A stretch of 64,000 nt of DNA from an uncultured Alphaproteobacteria bacterium. Its GTDB lineage: Bacteria; Pseudomonadota; Alphaproteobacteria; RF32; CAG-239. Below the pieces are notes generated by a model. It was not told the origin of the DNA. It saw only the letters and a list, made by a program, of their open reading frames with translations, and made no database searches. Below are positions 1-8,220 of the stretch, one piece after another; position 1 is the stretch's first letter; each line of letters begins with the position of its first letter. The translations under genes were made by a program, and so were the position numbers. The stretch is from contig CASFSV010000017.1 of NCBI GenBank assembly GCA_949297415.1, positions 31,321 through 95,320 of the forward strand, written 5' to 3'.

Positions 1-68
1 TATTTACTATTTATATAACATGTTGTATTATAAAATAAGAGGTAAAAGCGTAATTTTATAGGTTTAAT

Positions 69-1130
69 ATGGTAGCAAAAACGGAGAATTTTGATGAAAT
101 TGTTTTTTCATTAAAAGAAAAACTTAGTTCTATGAGTGACAATGATAAGAATGCTTTTTTTGCTAAACCTGCGGATAATGCTTCTTTTAAAGGGCAATGT
201 GCAGGACAATACTTATATGCATTAATTGCTAATAATGTAGAAAATTCGGAAGATATTAAAGATAGGTTATGTGAAATTGTTGGGGCTGAATATATTGATA
301 AATATATGGAACATTTGGAAAGATTAAGAAAAGTTAAACAAGATGAAATAATGAGTTTGACTGAGCATTTGTATCACTTTTCTCAAAATTCTCAATTATC
401 TGAATTGGAACCAAGATTTCAGTATTCATGCACACTAAATGAAGAAGCCGGAAAATCGTTGTGCTTTGCAACAAAAGAAAAAATATCTCCATATATAGGT
501 AAACCATCTTCTAATAATCCTAATGAGTATAAGGGAATTTCCGTATTTATGGACGAACCTTGTTTGGTTTTGAGCGGTATTGATTTAAAAAAATATGCAG
601 TAGATGTAGAAAAAAATCAATCTTATCGTTATGAAGTCGATAAAAGTGTTTTTCAACCTCTTGTTTCTTTATCCGGTGAGTTTACTAACGAATACGCTTC
701 TGACAAAACTGCAAAAATAATCAATGTATCAGGTCCTTTCGGTCTCCATGATATTTATAAAGCTGATATTCCAATTTATTATATTCCTGATGCAGAAGAT
801 AGAAATACTCTAAAGAAAGTCTGGCAACAACATATTAATGAGGGGATGAGTCGATATCAAGCGATGGAAATAACTCAATTGAAATATCCTGATAAAATGT
901 ATTGTTTGAATAAAGATGAAGATTTACAGCAACAAATGCAAAATGCAATTCAGATTGAAAGAGTAAAATCTAAAATTGTAGATAGGCAAGGTAATGAAAA
1001 TAAGAACAATATAAGATATAAATCAAAAGGAGGATTAAAACAGACTGAGGTTTCTTATAATTCCAAAGTGAAAATAAAAGAAAATTTGAATAATTTGTGT
1101 TGTGTTTCTGATACATTTGATAGAAGATGA
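69..1130 (+). CDS. Hypothetical protein, 353 aa
   Basis: I do not recognise a family. The protein has no signal peptide or membrane segment and looks cytoplasmic. It is rich in Lys, Asn and Glu, and the last 60 residues are highly charged and probably disordered. A short TAGG lies just upstream of the ATG. The downstream 220 bases hold an open frame without a usable start (see next entry), so this gene may be part of a locus that is decaying. The base composition is lower in GC than the core genes further right, which fits accessory DNA. The reading frame itself is convincing from its length and codon use. Confidence 0.7.
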   Translation: MVAKTENFDEIVFSLKEKLSSMSDNDKNAFFAKPADNASFKGQCAGQYLYALIANNVENSEDIKDRLCEIVGAEYIDKYMEHLERLRKVKQDEIMSLTEHLYHFSQNSQLSELEPRFQYSCTLNEEAGKSLCFATKEKISPYIGKPSSNNPNEYKGISVFMDEPCLVLSGIDLKKYAVDVEKNQSYRYEVDKSVFQPLVSLSGEFTNEYASDKTAKIINVSGPFGLHDIYKADIPIYYIPDAEDRNTLKKVWQQHINEGMSRYQAMEITQLKYPDKMYCLNKDEDLQQQMQNAIQIERVKSKIVDRQGNENKNNIRYKSKGGLKQTEVSYNSKVKIKENLNNLCCVSDTFDRR

Positions 1131-1139
1131 GGTGTGTAA

Positions 1140-1352
1140 ATCATCAATTCAAATTATGAGGCAGCTTCTCGGGGAAAGTATGGCTCGGTTGTATCAACTA
1201 TTGGTGGGTATTTGAAAGAGGCAAAAGATATTTTTAAATATCCAATAGATGATTGTAAGCGTGATTTAGGGGCAAATGCTCGTGGAAGAGAAGGGGCTAG
1301 ACAAGGAAAAAGTTTACAAGAAACGTGTCCGACACACTATAAAAGATACTGA
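1140..1352 (+). pseudogene. Open-frame remnant without start codon
   Basis: About 70 codons stay open here in the frame beginning at 1140, just after an in-frame TAA at 1137, and end in TGA at 1350. The translation (segments such as YGSVVSTIGGYLKEAKDIF and ANARGREGARQGK) looks like protein-coding sequence, yet no ATG is in frame and a TTG around the middle is the only alternative. It ends just before the Shine-Dalgarno of the next gene. I read it as the 3' part of a broken gene, possibly once joined to the gene before it. I do not know what it encoded. Confidence 0.35.
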
Positions 1353-1368
1353 AGAGGAAATGTGTAAT

Positions 1369-1770
1369 ATGACTAAACAATCATTAAAAAATGTGATATT
1401 GATGAGTTTTAAGTTCATTATCCTATCTTTGTTATTGGTGGCATTTTTAGAAGATTATTTTATTGTTCAAAACGCAATAAGGGGGATTGTTTTATTTGCA
1501 TATGCTTTTGTAATGCTTGTTTGTTTTATTTCTTTAGGCTACGCTTTCTTTTTTAGATTTCGTTATAAACGTATACTATACATCATCTCAGGAGTGTTTT
1601 TTATAGGGTATTGTGCTATGAATAATCTGGTGTCTGGTATTTATGAAGCGAGAATGGTGTCTTTTTGTTTGCAAAATGGTCAAGTATATGATTACAATGA
1701 GCATAGATGTCGTATTGATTGCAGACATTGGAGTAAAGAAACAGGTTGTGTAAAAATTGAGACCGAGTAA
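1369..1770 (+). CDS. Small membrane protein, hypothetical, 133 aa
   Basis: The frame is open from 1276, but the ATG at 1369 is preferred because an AGAGGA ribosome site lies about 10 bases before it and the upstream codons overlap the remnant frame. The protein has three hydrophobic stretches, near residues 8-30, 35-57 and 65-85, followed by a Cys-rich C-terminal tail (CLQNGQVYDYNEHRCRIDCR) that could form disulfides outside the membrane. No family is recognised. It is a lone gene; no clear terminator follows it. Confidence 0.6.
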   Translation: MTKQSLKNVILMSFKFIILSLLLVAFLEDYFIVQNAIRGIVLFAYAFVMLVCFISLGYAFFFRFRYKRILYIISGVFFIGYCAMNNLVSGIYEARMVSFCLQNGQVYDYNEHRCRIDCRHWSKETGCVKIETE

Positions 1771-1888
1771 GTGTCAGATATTTACAGAGGTGAAAGAAAA
1801 CTGTTTTTAGCTTAGAAACGATGCGTAAAGCATTATATTCTTTAAGCTCTTCTTTTGAGTGGTTAGTTTATAGATTTCTTCAAAAAAC

Positions 1889-1917
1889 TTGATTTTGTGT
1901 GGAAAATGTGGTATACT
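1889..1917 (+). promoter_or_regulatory. Sigma-70 promoter
   Basis: A -35 TTGATT (1889-1894) and a -10 TATACT (1912-1917) are separated by 17 bases. The start codon of the following lipoprotein gene lies 22 bases after the -10, with an A/T-only leader. Confidence 0.7.
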
Positions 1918-1939
1918 CAAATTCTAAAAATTAATTATT

Positions 1940-2386
1940 ATGAGACAGAAGTATACAAAATACATCTTTGCTGCGATAGTAGCATTGATGATGACAAGCT
2001 GTTACTCAGTAGCCAGATTGTCTAATAACGTTGCCTGTTTAGTAGGTAATGTAAAAACAGAGGTGGTAACTGCCAGATATTCCGGATATCCGGTATGTGG
2101 CGGAGGTTTTTATATCCCACAGTATAATTGTACTGTATGGGGTAAAAACAAAGAACACCCCTATATGTTGCAAATCGGTTCACTCATTATGACGTTGGAC
2201 CGAAGGAACAACATTATAATTGAAGAAGGTAACGGTCATCGCGTGGTCGTTACCGAAAGAGCAGAGAAAAAATATAGAGTTGGGGATTATTTGGTAGAAG
2301 TTCTCAACGCAGGTTGGGAATGTGTATACATCACAAACCCTTACGGATACAGAAAGCAGTTTATACTGTTGCCGTATCAGAGATAA
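1940..2386 (+). CDS. Putative lipoprotein, 148 aa
   Basis: The N-terminus is a lipoprotein signal: a basic start, a hydrophobic core and a lipobox ending MTSC with the lipidated Cys at residue 21. The mature part is about 128 residues, contains two further Cys in a PVCGGGFYIPQYNC segment and looks beta-rich. No Shine-Dalgarno sequence is visible; the leader is only A and T (AATTAATTATT). The gene has its own promoter and terminator and so forms a single-gene unit. I do not recognise the family. Envelope location is inferred from the lipobox. Confidence 0.7.
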   Translation: MRQKYTKYIFAAIVALMMTSCYSVARLSNNVACLVGNVKTEVVTARYSGYPVCGGGFYIPQYNCTVWGKNKEHPYMLQIGSLIMTLDRRNNIIIEEGNGHRVVVTERAEKKYRVGDYLVEVLNAGWECVYITNPYGYRKQFILLPYQR

Positions 2387-2406
2387 ACTAACTCTATATT
2401 TGGTAT

Positions 2407-2446
2407 AAGGAGGGGAAAAGCGCTGTTTTGCTTCTCCTTTTTTTAT
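2407..2446 (+). terminator. Rho-independent terminator
   Basis: AAGGAG at 2407-2412 pairs with CTCCTT at 2434-2439 and AAGC pairs with GCTT inside; a run of T follows. Confidence 0.65.
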
Positions 2447-2549
2447 TTCTTTTTTTCAAAAAAAACAGCGTATTATTTTATAAATTGCTGGACAACAGGA
2501 TATCTCTTTTCTACATTGGTATTAGTTGTTTATTTATTTTTATATCATT

Positions 2550-3020
2550 ATGGAAAAAGTTATTAGTCATGGAGGTGTTTTGACGATAGTTTGGGCTCTC
2601 CTTAGCATTCTGTTAACCGGGTGCTCTTTGTTTATTGGAAACAGTTTTAGTAAATCTATCTATTCCTCTTGGAAGGAATTTTATCACGATGGTGAGAAGT
2701 ATTTAATTAGTCCGCATGGTTCTAATGAGTTCTTCTTAAGAGATTATGATACCTTTTTGTGGGGAGATGTTGATAATCCCAGATGCTTAGCCATTGGGAG
2801 GTTGTTCTTTAAATATAAAGGTTTTCCTTATTTTTCCGTGTATCGCAAAGGTCATGATTCTTTGTTTGATGTTCGCAGAAATTTTGAAAACAGTTATATG
2901 GAAGATGGATATAAAGTTTTACTCAAAATCCATTATGCAGAATATCGGAAAGCTTTTATTACCGTCACTAATCCAAAAGGCAAATCAAAAATCTTTGAAA
3001 TGTTGTTGGAGGGGAAATGA
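2550..3020 (+). CDS. Putative lipoprotein, 156 aa
   Basis: Starting at the ATG at 2550 gives MEKVISHGG followed by a hydrophobic core and a lipobox LLTGC, with the modified Cys at residue 25. The upstream start at 2526 would add eight residues and blur this signal. No Shine-Dalgarno sequence is present. The mature domain is about 130 residues, mixed charged and aromatic (segments DNPRCLAIGRLFFKYKGFPYF and KAFITVTNPKGK). It ends in a style similar to the preceding lipoprotein (VYITNPYG there, ITVTNPKG here), so the two may be distant paralogues. No function is assigned. Confidence 0.65.
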   Translation: MEKVISHGGVLTIVWALLSILLTGCSLFIGNSFSKSIYSSWKEFYHDGEKYLISPHGSNEFFLRDYDTFLWGDVDNPRCLAIGRLFFKYKGFPYFSVYRKGHDSLFDVRRNFENSYMEDGYKVLLKIHYAEYRKAFITVTNPKGKSKIFEMLLEGK

Positions 3021-3083
3021 ACTCTCTCTCTGATGACTAAATCTACATTCTCTGTTGCCTTTCAACAGATGATGGTCAAAATT

Positions 3084-3111
3084 AAAGAGGAGCTTTTGTG
3101 CTCCTCTTTTT
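3084..3111 (+). terminator. Rho-independent terminator, shared
   Basis: AAAGAGGAGC (3084-3093) pairs perfectly with GCTCCTCTTT (3100-3109) around a six-base loop. It lies between converging genes and can serve both. Confidence 0.85.
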
Positions 3112-3113
3112 GC

Positions 3114-4253
3114 TTAGAGATTATTCAATTTACAATAGCCTTTTTTATTTAAAATCTTATATAAATTTAAACTAGCTTTTTCTGCTCCAACAGATGGCTT
3201 TTGGCGGGAGGATGTATCCAAAACTTTTTGGTATGGAGATATTAAATCTGCGATTTCACTGTCCGAAAAAACACAAACCGTTTCATATTCTTCATAATAA
3301 TCCGGACGCGAAACTTCTTCCCTATATTTCAGAACACAATTATGGTCTTGATTGTAAGATTGGGTTTGTTTGGTCATTTGAATTGCATTTATCATTTGGG
3401 TATTGGTCGGTGATGTGTATTCTTCTTCGTTAAAGCATGATTCTAACGCAAATAATGTGTATCGTAACTCAGGGGAGGGAACATATTGGGCAATTTGCGG
3501 ATCTGTTGCAAATACACTCAGTTGATCATAATTGGTTAGCTTATATATTTCTGTCATCGGAATATGATATATAAAAGCAGAACTGTCTATAACGCAACTA
3601 TTGGCTTCTTTGCCGATAATTTTTATGGGCTTGGTTAAATATGGGGTTCTTATATATTCTTGTGCCGGAGTGCAAGTTTGGAGCTTCTTTTGAAAGTTGT
3701 CCGAAAAAGTCAATATATATTCAGCAAATTGTTTTTGATCTTTTTCGTTCGGTTCTTCATATTTTGCTTCACAAGCATTTTGCTTTAATTTTTCTATGGT
3801 GATGTTTATTAAACTGTCTGTCATGGTTTTTAGGGTAGGCTCGCGGTAAATATTGCCGTTTTCGTCTTCATACTCTTCTAATACGGTAAAAGTTGAAGTT
3901 ATTGGTTCGGATGAACGTGTCATTATCGCATTATACAATTCACCTCTTTGGGAACGATTGAGTTTACATTTGTAGGTGGTCTTGCCCATGTTTTGCGTTT
4001 TGTGCGTAATTGTTGCATGGCAGAGATTATCTGCTTGTATTCCGTTTATGCGAATATTGATACGCTGACATGTTGCATCCATATCGGCTAAGTCCGGATT
4101 GATTTTGGTGAATTCTTCGTTATATTTGTAACAGTTACGAATCGAATTTATTAAGCTGTTACTAAAATGGTATTGTAAAGTGGTGTCTGTTTCTGCGTAC
4201 GCATTTATTTCCATGCTTCCTAATAACAAAGCGGCTATGATGTATTTTTTCAT
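3114..4253 (-). CDS. Secreted or periplasmic hypothetical protein, 379 aa
   Basis: The protein begins with a typical signal peptide; cleavage after AYA at residue 20 fits signal peptidase I. The mature chain of about 360 residues has roughly ten Cys, often spaced like disulfide pairs, which agrees with an oxidising compartment. A GAGAGGAGC ribosome site precedes the ATG on the minus strand. I recognise no domain. The gene stands alone and converges with the lipoprotein gene to its left. Confidence 0.7.
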   Translation of the reverse strand: MKKYIIAALLLGSMEINAYAETDTTLQYHFSNSLINSIRNCYKYNEEFTKINPDLADMDATCQRINIRINGIQADNLCHATITHKTQNMGKTTYKCKLNRSQRGELYNAIMTRSSEPITSTFTVLEEYEDENGNIYREPTLKTMTDSLINITIEKLKQNACEAKYEEPNEKDQKQFAEYILTFSDNFQKKLQTCTPAQEYIRTPYLTKPIKIIGKEANSCVIDSSAFIYHIPMTEIYKLTNYDQLSVFATDPQIAQYVPSPELRYTLFALESCFNEEEYTSPTNTQMINAIQMTKQTQSYNQDHNCVLKYREEVSRPDYYEEYETVCVFSDSEIADLISPYQKVLDTSSRQKPSVGAEKASLNLYKILNKKGYCKLNNL

Positions 4254-4438
4254 TGATGCTCCTCTCTTTCAGGTTTACTCTAAATCTCGTTTTTTAATAT
4301 GTGCTTAAAAAAAATTTTTTTTATTTAGCCGAAAGTCTTGATTTTCGTTTTTCACTTCCTACTTCTTTTATAGAACGTGATGCGAACACACTGATAAACA
4401 GTGAGATGAACGCAAAATTGAAATTGGAGGATAAAATA

Positions 4439-4921
4439 ATGTCAGATTATATGATTAAACGTCAAGATAACAACCATAGTAACATCGCTTCCCGTTATGG
4501 TTACCGTAAGGATTTTAACGATATGGTTAACAGCTTCTTTAATAATTGGTTGGATTTTCCGTATGAAAATAACGCTGTTAAAGCGATTGAACCAAAACTT
4601 GAAATTTCTGAAGATGAAAATGAAGTTAAAGTTGCTGCAGAACTTCCGGGAATGAACGAAAATGATGTAGATTTGGAAATTTCTGCCGACGGATATTTGA
4701 CTATTTCAGGCGAAAAGAAACAAGAACACAAAGAACATGCCAAAGGCAGCTATTTCTCGGAATTTTCTTACGGTTCTTTCAAACGTACTATTGCTCTTCC
4801 TTGGGATATGCGCTTTGATGATGCTAAGGCTGAATTTAATAACGGCGTGTTGACCGTTATTATTCCTAAGTCTTTGGATGAAAAAGATAAAAAACGCAAA
4901 ATCGAAATTACTAAGAAATAA
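4439..4921 (+). CDS. Small heat-shock protein, Hsp20 family, 160 aa
   Basis: This is an alpha-crystallin-type holdase that binds unfolding proteins in the cytoplasm. The crystallin domain covers about residues 48-150: it begins AIEPKLEISEDE, contains the conserved AELPGMNENDVDLEI and DGYLTISGEK segments and ends in the hallmark GVLTVIIPKS. A C-terminal IEI (I-x-I type) motif for oligomer contacts follows. The frame is open from 4301, but the start is placed at 4439 because a TTGGAGGATAAA ribosome site precedes that ATG and because Hsp20 proteins are near 150 residues. The 5' region contains small hairpins, for example CACTG/CAGTG, but I cannot show a thermosensor. Confidence 0.92.
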   Translation: MSDYMIKRQDNNHSNIASRYGYRKDFNDMVNSFFNNWLDFPYENNAVKAIEPKLEISEDENEVKVAAELPGMNENDVDLEISADGYLTISGEKKQEHKEHAKGSYFSEFSYGSFKRTIALPWDMRFDDAKAEFNNGVLTVIIPKSLDEKDKKRKIEITKK

Positions 4922-4941
4922 GGATTAAACCTTTAACTTCA

Positions 4942-4978
4942 ACGCCTTGTCGCTCTGTGCGGCAGGGCGTTTTTTTTT
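4942..4978 (+). terminator. Rho-independent terminator
   Basis: ACGCC pairs with GGCGT at the base of an imperfect GC-rich hairpin ending at 4970, followed by a run of nine T. Confidence 0.85.
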
Positions 4979-4988
4979 ATTTTATCGG

Positions 4989-5040
4989 TTGACACGGTGG
5001 TGAAAAAGTGGTACTTTCTTTTTGTTAAATTATATTTATG
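4989..5040 (+). promoter_or_regulatory. Promoter and leader of tandem unit 1
   Basis: TTGACA (4989-4994) and TACTTT (5012-5017) are 17 bases apart. About 18 bases after the -10 lies TTTATGAACTTTAA, a leader motif shared with the next two units, 23 bases before the start codon. Confidence 0.7.
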
Positions 5041-5060
5041 AACTTTAAAATTTTTGTATC

Positions 5061-5513
5061 ATGAATGATTTATTATTTTTTGCAGCTTGTCTATTGACGG
5101 CTGTCGGTGTGTGTGCTTGCATTATTTTTTTCGTCTTAAGTTCGGTTACTAATCATCGTATTTTGCTCAAGATGCTAAATCATGAACGGGTTGATTTGGA
5201 TATAGATGATAAAAAATATGAGCGAATGAAGTATTTGACACCTTTTGATGGAGTGGACAGATATTTGATAAAAATTGGTGCACGCCGATTAAATGATGCC
5301 GAAAAATTTTTAAAAAAAATGGGTGTTTGGTGTCTATGGATAGGGCTCATGTTGTGGTCGTTTAATTGTTATTCTGTTTCCGATTGGTGGGGCTATCCGT
5401 TGGTTGCTTTTATGGCTTTTGTGATGAAGTATGCCTTATCATTGGTTCTATTCTGCATCATGTCTGCAATTACCAGCAAATTGGGGCTAAGAGCTTGTAA
5501 GAAATATGACTAG
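5061..5513 (+). CDS. Membrane protein of a tandem family, copy 1, 150 aa
   Basis: The first of three adjacent look-alike genes. It starts MNDLLFFAACLL, as MLNLLFWAGLM and MENLLFYAALLL do in copies 2 and 3. It has an N-terminal membrane helix (about 3-27), a charged stretch of about 55 residues, and two C-terminal helices (about 88-105 and 115-138). It is the most divergent copy. No Shine-Dalgarno sequence is present. Each copy is a complete unit with its own promoter, leader and terminator. I do not recognise the family; a small inner-membrane protein is the most that can be said. Confidence 0.65.
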   Translation: MNDLLFFAACLLTAVGVCACIIFFVLSSVTNHRILLKMLNHERVDLDIDDKKYERMKYLTPFDGVDRYLIKIGARRLNDAEKFLKKMGVWCLWIGLMLWSFNCYSVSDWWGYPLVAFMAFVMKYALSLVLFCIMSAITSKLGLRACKKYD

Positions 5514-5541
5514 CAATAAACTTAATATCTTAGAGAATTTT

Positions 5542-5569
5542 AAAAAGGAGCTTTGTTGCTCCTTTTTTT
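5542..5569 (+). terminator. Rho-independent terminator of tandem unit 1
   Basis: AAAAAGGAGC (5542-5551) pairs with GCTCCTTTTT (5558-5567), six-base loop, T run after it. Confidence 0.85.
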
Positions 5570-5573
5570 ATGC

Positions 5574-5626
5574 TTGACGAGGTATTTAAAATGTGATATA
5601 TTTGTTTCCGTTTTAATATATTTATG
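5574..5626 (+). promoter_or_regulatory. Promoter and leader of tandem unit 2
   Basis: TTGACG (5574-5579) and TATATT (5597-5602) are 17 bases apart; the leader motif TTTATGAACTTTAA follows at 5621, at the same distance from the -10 as in units 1 and 3. Confidence 0.7.
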
Positions 5627-5644
5627 AACTTTAATCTATATCTT

Positions 5645-6100
5645 ATGCTAAATTTATTATTTTGGGCTGGGTTGATGTTCTTGGGACTCAGCGTGGTGTT
5701 GTTTTATATTCATGAAGTTCTGCGGAGAAAAAAAGATTTGGATATCTTTATGCTTTTGATGAAGGATAGAAATTATCCGTTAAACCTTAAAGATAAAGAT
5801 ATTATGTCTCAGGTACCGGTAGATCTTGATGATTTTAACTATTGTTGGCTTTCTATCGTTTTTCGGAGGTTGACGGTTAAAGAAGAAAACTTAGCAAACC
5901 ATGCAAAATGGATGGGGCGTTGCGGAGGTTTGGCAGTGTTCTTGTCTTTTTCCGCTTTGCCGGCGTTGTTGACTTTTTTGTTGGCGATTGTTTTTGCCAA
6001 TAGTTTTGTCGGTGTTTATCGACGCTTGATTTCTATTATCTTTGAGGTCAGAACATTTAAAAAAGCGTGGCGTTTGTATAAAGCGCAACAGAATGATTAA
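5645..6100 (+). CDS. Membrane protein of a tandem family, copy 2, 151 aa
   Basis: The frame is open from an ATG at 5624, but that ATG belongs to the leader motif conserved in all three units, and the start at 5645 gives MLNLLFWAGLM, which lines up with the other copies. The layout is one N-terminal helix, a charged loop of about 60 residues and a C-terminal pair of helices. The C-terminal half (GGLAVFLSFSALPALL, then a VYRRLISIIF segment) is clearly homologous to copy 3 (GGIALFLSFSLVPVIW, VYRNLIFFIA). No Shine-Dalgarno sequence. Function unknown. Confidence 0.65.
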   Translation: MLNLLFWAGLMFLGLSVVLFYIHEVLRRKKDLDIFMLLMKDRNYPLNLKDKDIMSQVPVDLDDFNYCWLSIVFRRLTVKEENLANHAKWMGRCGGLAVFLSFSALPALLTFLLAIVFANSFVGVYRRLISIIFEVRTFKKAWRLYKAQQND

Positions 6101-6118
6101 TCTCTTAAACGTTTTTTA

Positions 6119-6144
6119 TGGAGTGCTTGGCACTCCTTTTTTTT
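6119..6144 (+). terminator. Rho-independent terminator of tandem unit 2
   Basis: GGAGTGC (6120-6126) pairs with GCACTCC (6130-6136) around a three-base loop, followed by eight T. The next -35 starts five bases later. Confidence 0.85.
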
Positions 6145-6148
6145 GTGA

Positions 6149-6203
6149 TTGACGGAAACGATTATTTATGCTAAATTGCTCATAGTTTGAATATTTTTAT
6201 GAA
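6149..6203 (+). promoter_or_regulatory. Promoter and leader of tandem unit 3
   Basis: TTGACG (6149-6154) and TAAATT (6172-6177) are 17 bases apart; leader motif TTTATGAACTCTAA begins at 6196. Confidence 0.7.
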
Positions 6204-6220
6204 CTCTAAATGTTTTGGGT

Positions 6221-6682
6221 ATGGAAAATTTATTATTTTACGCGGCGCTTTTGCTGCTGACATGCAGTGTTATTTCCTGCATTGTTTACAATGTTGTATG
6301 TTGGTCTCAAAATCTGAAACTCTTTGAAAACTTGCTCTTTGATGAAAATTATCCGTTTGAAGTTACTAATTCTGATGAACTTGCTAAAACGGCGGAAATT
6401 AAAGATTTTTGCAGCAGATGTTGGGCTAAAACCTCATTTCGCTCTAAAACTGAAGGTGAGAAAAAATTGGAGAATCTTATTACCGGAAATGGGCTTTTCG
6501 GCGGAATAGCATTATTCCTTTCGTTCTCTTTAGTGCCGGTGATTTGGGGCGTAATCGCAGGTTTTGTGTTGGCGGTTCTGTTACAATATGTTTACAGAAA
6601 TCTCATATTCTTTATTGCTCATATTTTTGCTTGGCGGAAAGCTCGCAAAATTTATTGGCAATATCGGCGAGGGGAACTTTAG
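6221..6682 (+). CDS. Membrane protein of a tandem family, copy 3, 153 aa
   Basis: The ATG at 6221 (MENLLFYAALLL) is preferred over the TTG two codons earlier. The architecture repeats copies 1 and 2: N-terminal helix (about 3-24), an acidic and basic middle stretch of about 65 residues with a few Cys, and two C-terminal helices (about 92-108 and 110-135) ending in a basic tail. It is closest to copy 2. No Shine-Dalgarno sequence is visible. No known function. Confidence 0.65.
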   Translation: MENLLFYAALLLLTCSVISCIVYNVVCWSQNLKLFENLLFDENYPFEVTNSDELAKTAEIKDFCSRCWAKTSFRSKTEGEKKLENLITGNGLFGGIALFLSFSLVPVIWGVIAGFVLAVLLQYVYRNLIFFIAHIFAWRKARKIYWQYRRGEL

Positions 6683-6701
6683 ACACAAAATGTTGGGTGA
6701 G

Positions 6702-6728
6702 GGGGTGCTTAATTGGCACTCCTTTTTT
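6702..6728. terminator. Terminator between converging genes
   Basis: GGGGTGC (6702-6708) pairs with GCACTCC (6716-6722) with one wobble; T run on the plus strand. It ends unit 3 and lies directly after the stop of the minus-strand deacylase gene. Confidence 0.75.
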
Positions 6729-6733
6729 ATGCG

Positions 6734-7213
6734 CTAACTACGAGCGATAATATCCGCAGTTGTGATTGGGACTATACTTGCTAAATCTTTTAGCGACATC
6801 TCTACCTGATAACCAATCATGCCGGCACTGAATATAATTGTCGCAAAGTCTTGTGCGGTTTGGTGTGCAACGGTCTTAAACTGCTTTTTCATACCAATCG
6901 GAGAACATCCTCCATGTACATATCCGGTTAAAGGTAACAGCTCCTTTTGTTTCAACATCTCTACTGATTTTTCACCAACTGATGCTGCCGCTTTTTTTAA
7001 ATCCAATTCCTCTGCAACAGGGAGCATAAACACATAATGTGTTCCGCTTTTTCCGGTGGTTACCAATGTCTTAAATACTTGTGAAGGATTTTCTCCCAAT
7101 GCTTCAGCTACTTCTGTTCCCGATATGGCGGAAGTGTTGGCGTAGCTATATGTCTTATAAGCTATTTTATGTTTATCCAAAATTCTCATAGCATTGGTTT
7201 TTACACTGGACAT
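6734..7213 (-). CDS. ybaK: Cys-tRNA(Pro)/Cys-tRNA(Cys) deacylase, YbaK/EbsC family
   Basis: The YbaK family removes cysteine mis-attached to tRNA-Pro, and also cleaves Cys-tRNA(Cys), keeping translation accurate in the cytoplasm. The whole 159-residue chain fits one YbaK domain: SYANTSAISGTEVAEALG near the start, a core VFKTLV strand, and the family signature GYVHGGCSPIGMKK around residues 97-110 with the functional GGxSPxG-type loop and Lys. Length is normal for the family. It is a single gene facing unit 3. Confidence 0.9.
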   Translation of the reverse strand: MSSVKTNAMRILDKHKIAYKTYSYANTSAISGTEVAEALGENPSQVFKTLVTTGKSGTHYVFMLPVAEELDLKKAAASVGEKSVEMLKQKELLPLTGYVHGGCSPIGMKKQFKTVAHQTAQDFATIIFSAGMIGYQVEMSLKDLASIVPITTADIIARS

Positions 7214-7305
7214 GGTGGCAGAACTCCCTTGACTTTTTTCTCGTGTCTATGTGCGTGGTATACGGCGCTCAGTTTTATTTGTAAAGTGCTTTTTTTGAAC
7301 AATAA

Positions 7306-7336
7306 AAAAAAGACACCCTGTTGAAGGTGTCTTTTT
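7306..7336 (-). terminator. Rho-independent terminator
   Basis: AAAAAGACACC pairs with GGTGTCTTTTT around a short loop. It lies 20 bases after the end of the minus-strand gene at 7356. Confidence 0.8.
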
Positions 7337-7355
7337 AAAGGTTGGCGGTTTGGTT

Positions 7356-8183
7356 TTATATCCAAAACACCGGAGCAATACATGCACAGTCGTTAAAGTC
7401 TTTAGTGTAAAACTTCGCTTGTGCCTGCTCGGGATAATACAAAAAGCACAAAATTGAATTTGGGGCAACCAGATTGGACGTAAATAAAAAGTGTTTTAAT
7501 ATGGTTATATTTGTTCCAAATCTTTTATTACGCACTCTTTCGGATGTGCCAAAATCAAATGATTCTATTTGATTGACTAAGTCGAGAAATACCGGCTCTA
7601 TCAGTCTTAATTCCTCTTGCGAGGGGAGAAAACAATCGCCTTTGCTTAAGCCGTTTTCTGCATAATTTAAGCAATGATTAAGAGCTATAATGTCAATTTG
7701 ATGCTTTTTCGCGAGTTCTTGCAATTGGAAACTATTTTGTTTACCGGATGTTCCTTGTATGTCATAGAGGGAAAACTGATTGTTTTGACTGAATGCTTGA
7801 GTACTCATGAAATCATCATATTTCCAACCATGAAAAGTAAAACAAAGTGCGCGTTTGCCAACAGGGGCTTCTTTATCAGGATTTTTCCAGCCGATGATGC
7901 CGGTGATTTCTTGATTTAGACGCTTGGGGCTGATATCACCATTAGCGTACAAATAATCCAGAGCTTTAGCTGAGACTAAATTTTGCGTGTAACGCTCAGC
8001 GATTGAAGCGTGTTGCGGTTGCGGATCTTTGATTTCTGTTACGCCTAACGGGCTGGATACTTTTACAACAGCTCGACTGGCATCTTTGCCATAACTTCCG
8101 TCCGGATAAAAATAGTACGGATAACCGATTTGGTTTCCAATTGCATTTAATTTGCGGATAATAATTTTAATACTTTTTTCCAT
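7356..8183 (-). CDS. Hypothetical protein, 275 aa
   Basis: A cytoplasmic-looking protein without signal peptide or membrane helix. The central part has ALCFTFHGWKYDDFM and the C-terminus has several Cys (FNDCACIAPVFWI). I do not recognise a domain. It starts ATGGAAAAA with no Shine-Dalgarno sequence, as do several other orphan genes here. A promoter and terminator of its own make it a single-gene unit. Confidence 0.65.
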   Translation of the reverse strand: MEKSIKIIIRKLNAIGNQIGYPYYFYPDGSYGKDASRAVVKVSSPLGVTEIKDPQPQHASIAERYTQNLVSAKALDYLYANGDISPKRLNQEITGIIGWKNPDKEAPVGKRALCFTFHGWKYDDFMSTQAFSQNNQFSLYDIQGTSGKQNSFQLQELAKKHQIDIIALNHCLNYAENGLSKGDCFLPSQEELRLIEPVFLDLVNQIESFDFGTSERVRNKRFGTNITILKHFLFTSNLVAPNSILCFLYYPEQAQAKFYTKDFNDCACIAPVFWI

Positions 8184-8220
8184 GATAATTTAATTTTAGA
8201 ATAATTTTTGTGTCGAGGGG

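Noticed and set aside
4301..4438. Extended N-terminus for the small heat-shock protein
   Set aside because: The upstream 46 codons lack a ribosome site and exceed family length; GGAGG precedes the ATG at 4439.
4301..4439. RNA thermometer or heat-shock promoter before the Hsp20 gene
   Set aside because: Small hairpins exist, but no stem clearly pairs with the Shine-Dalgarno and no good sigma-32 boxes were found.
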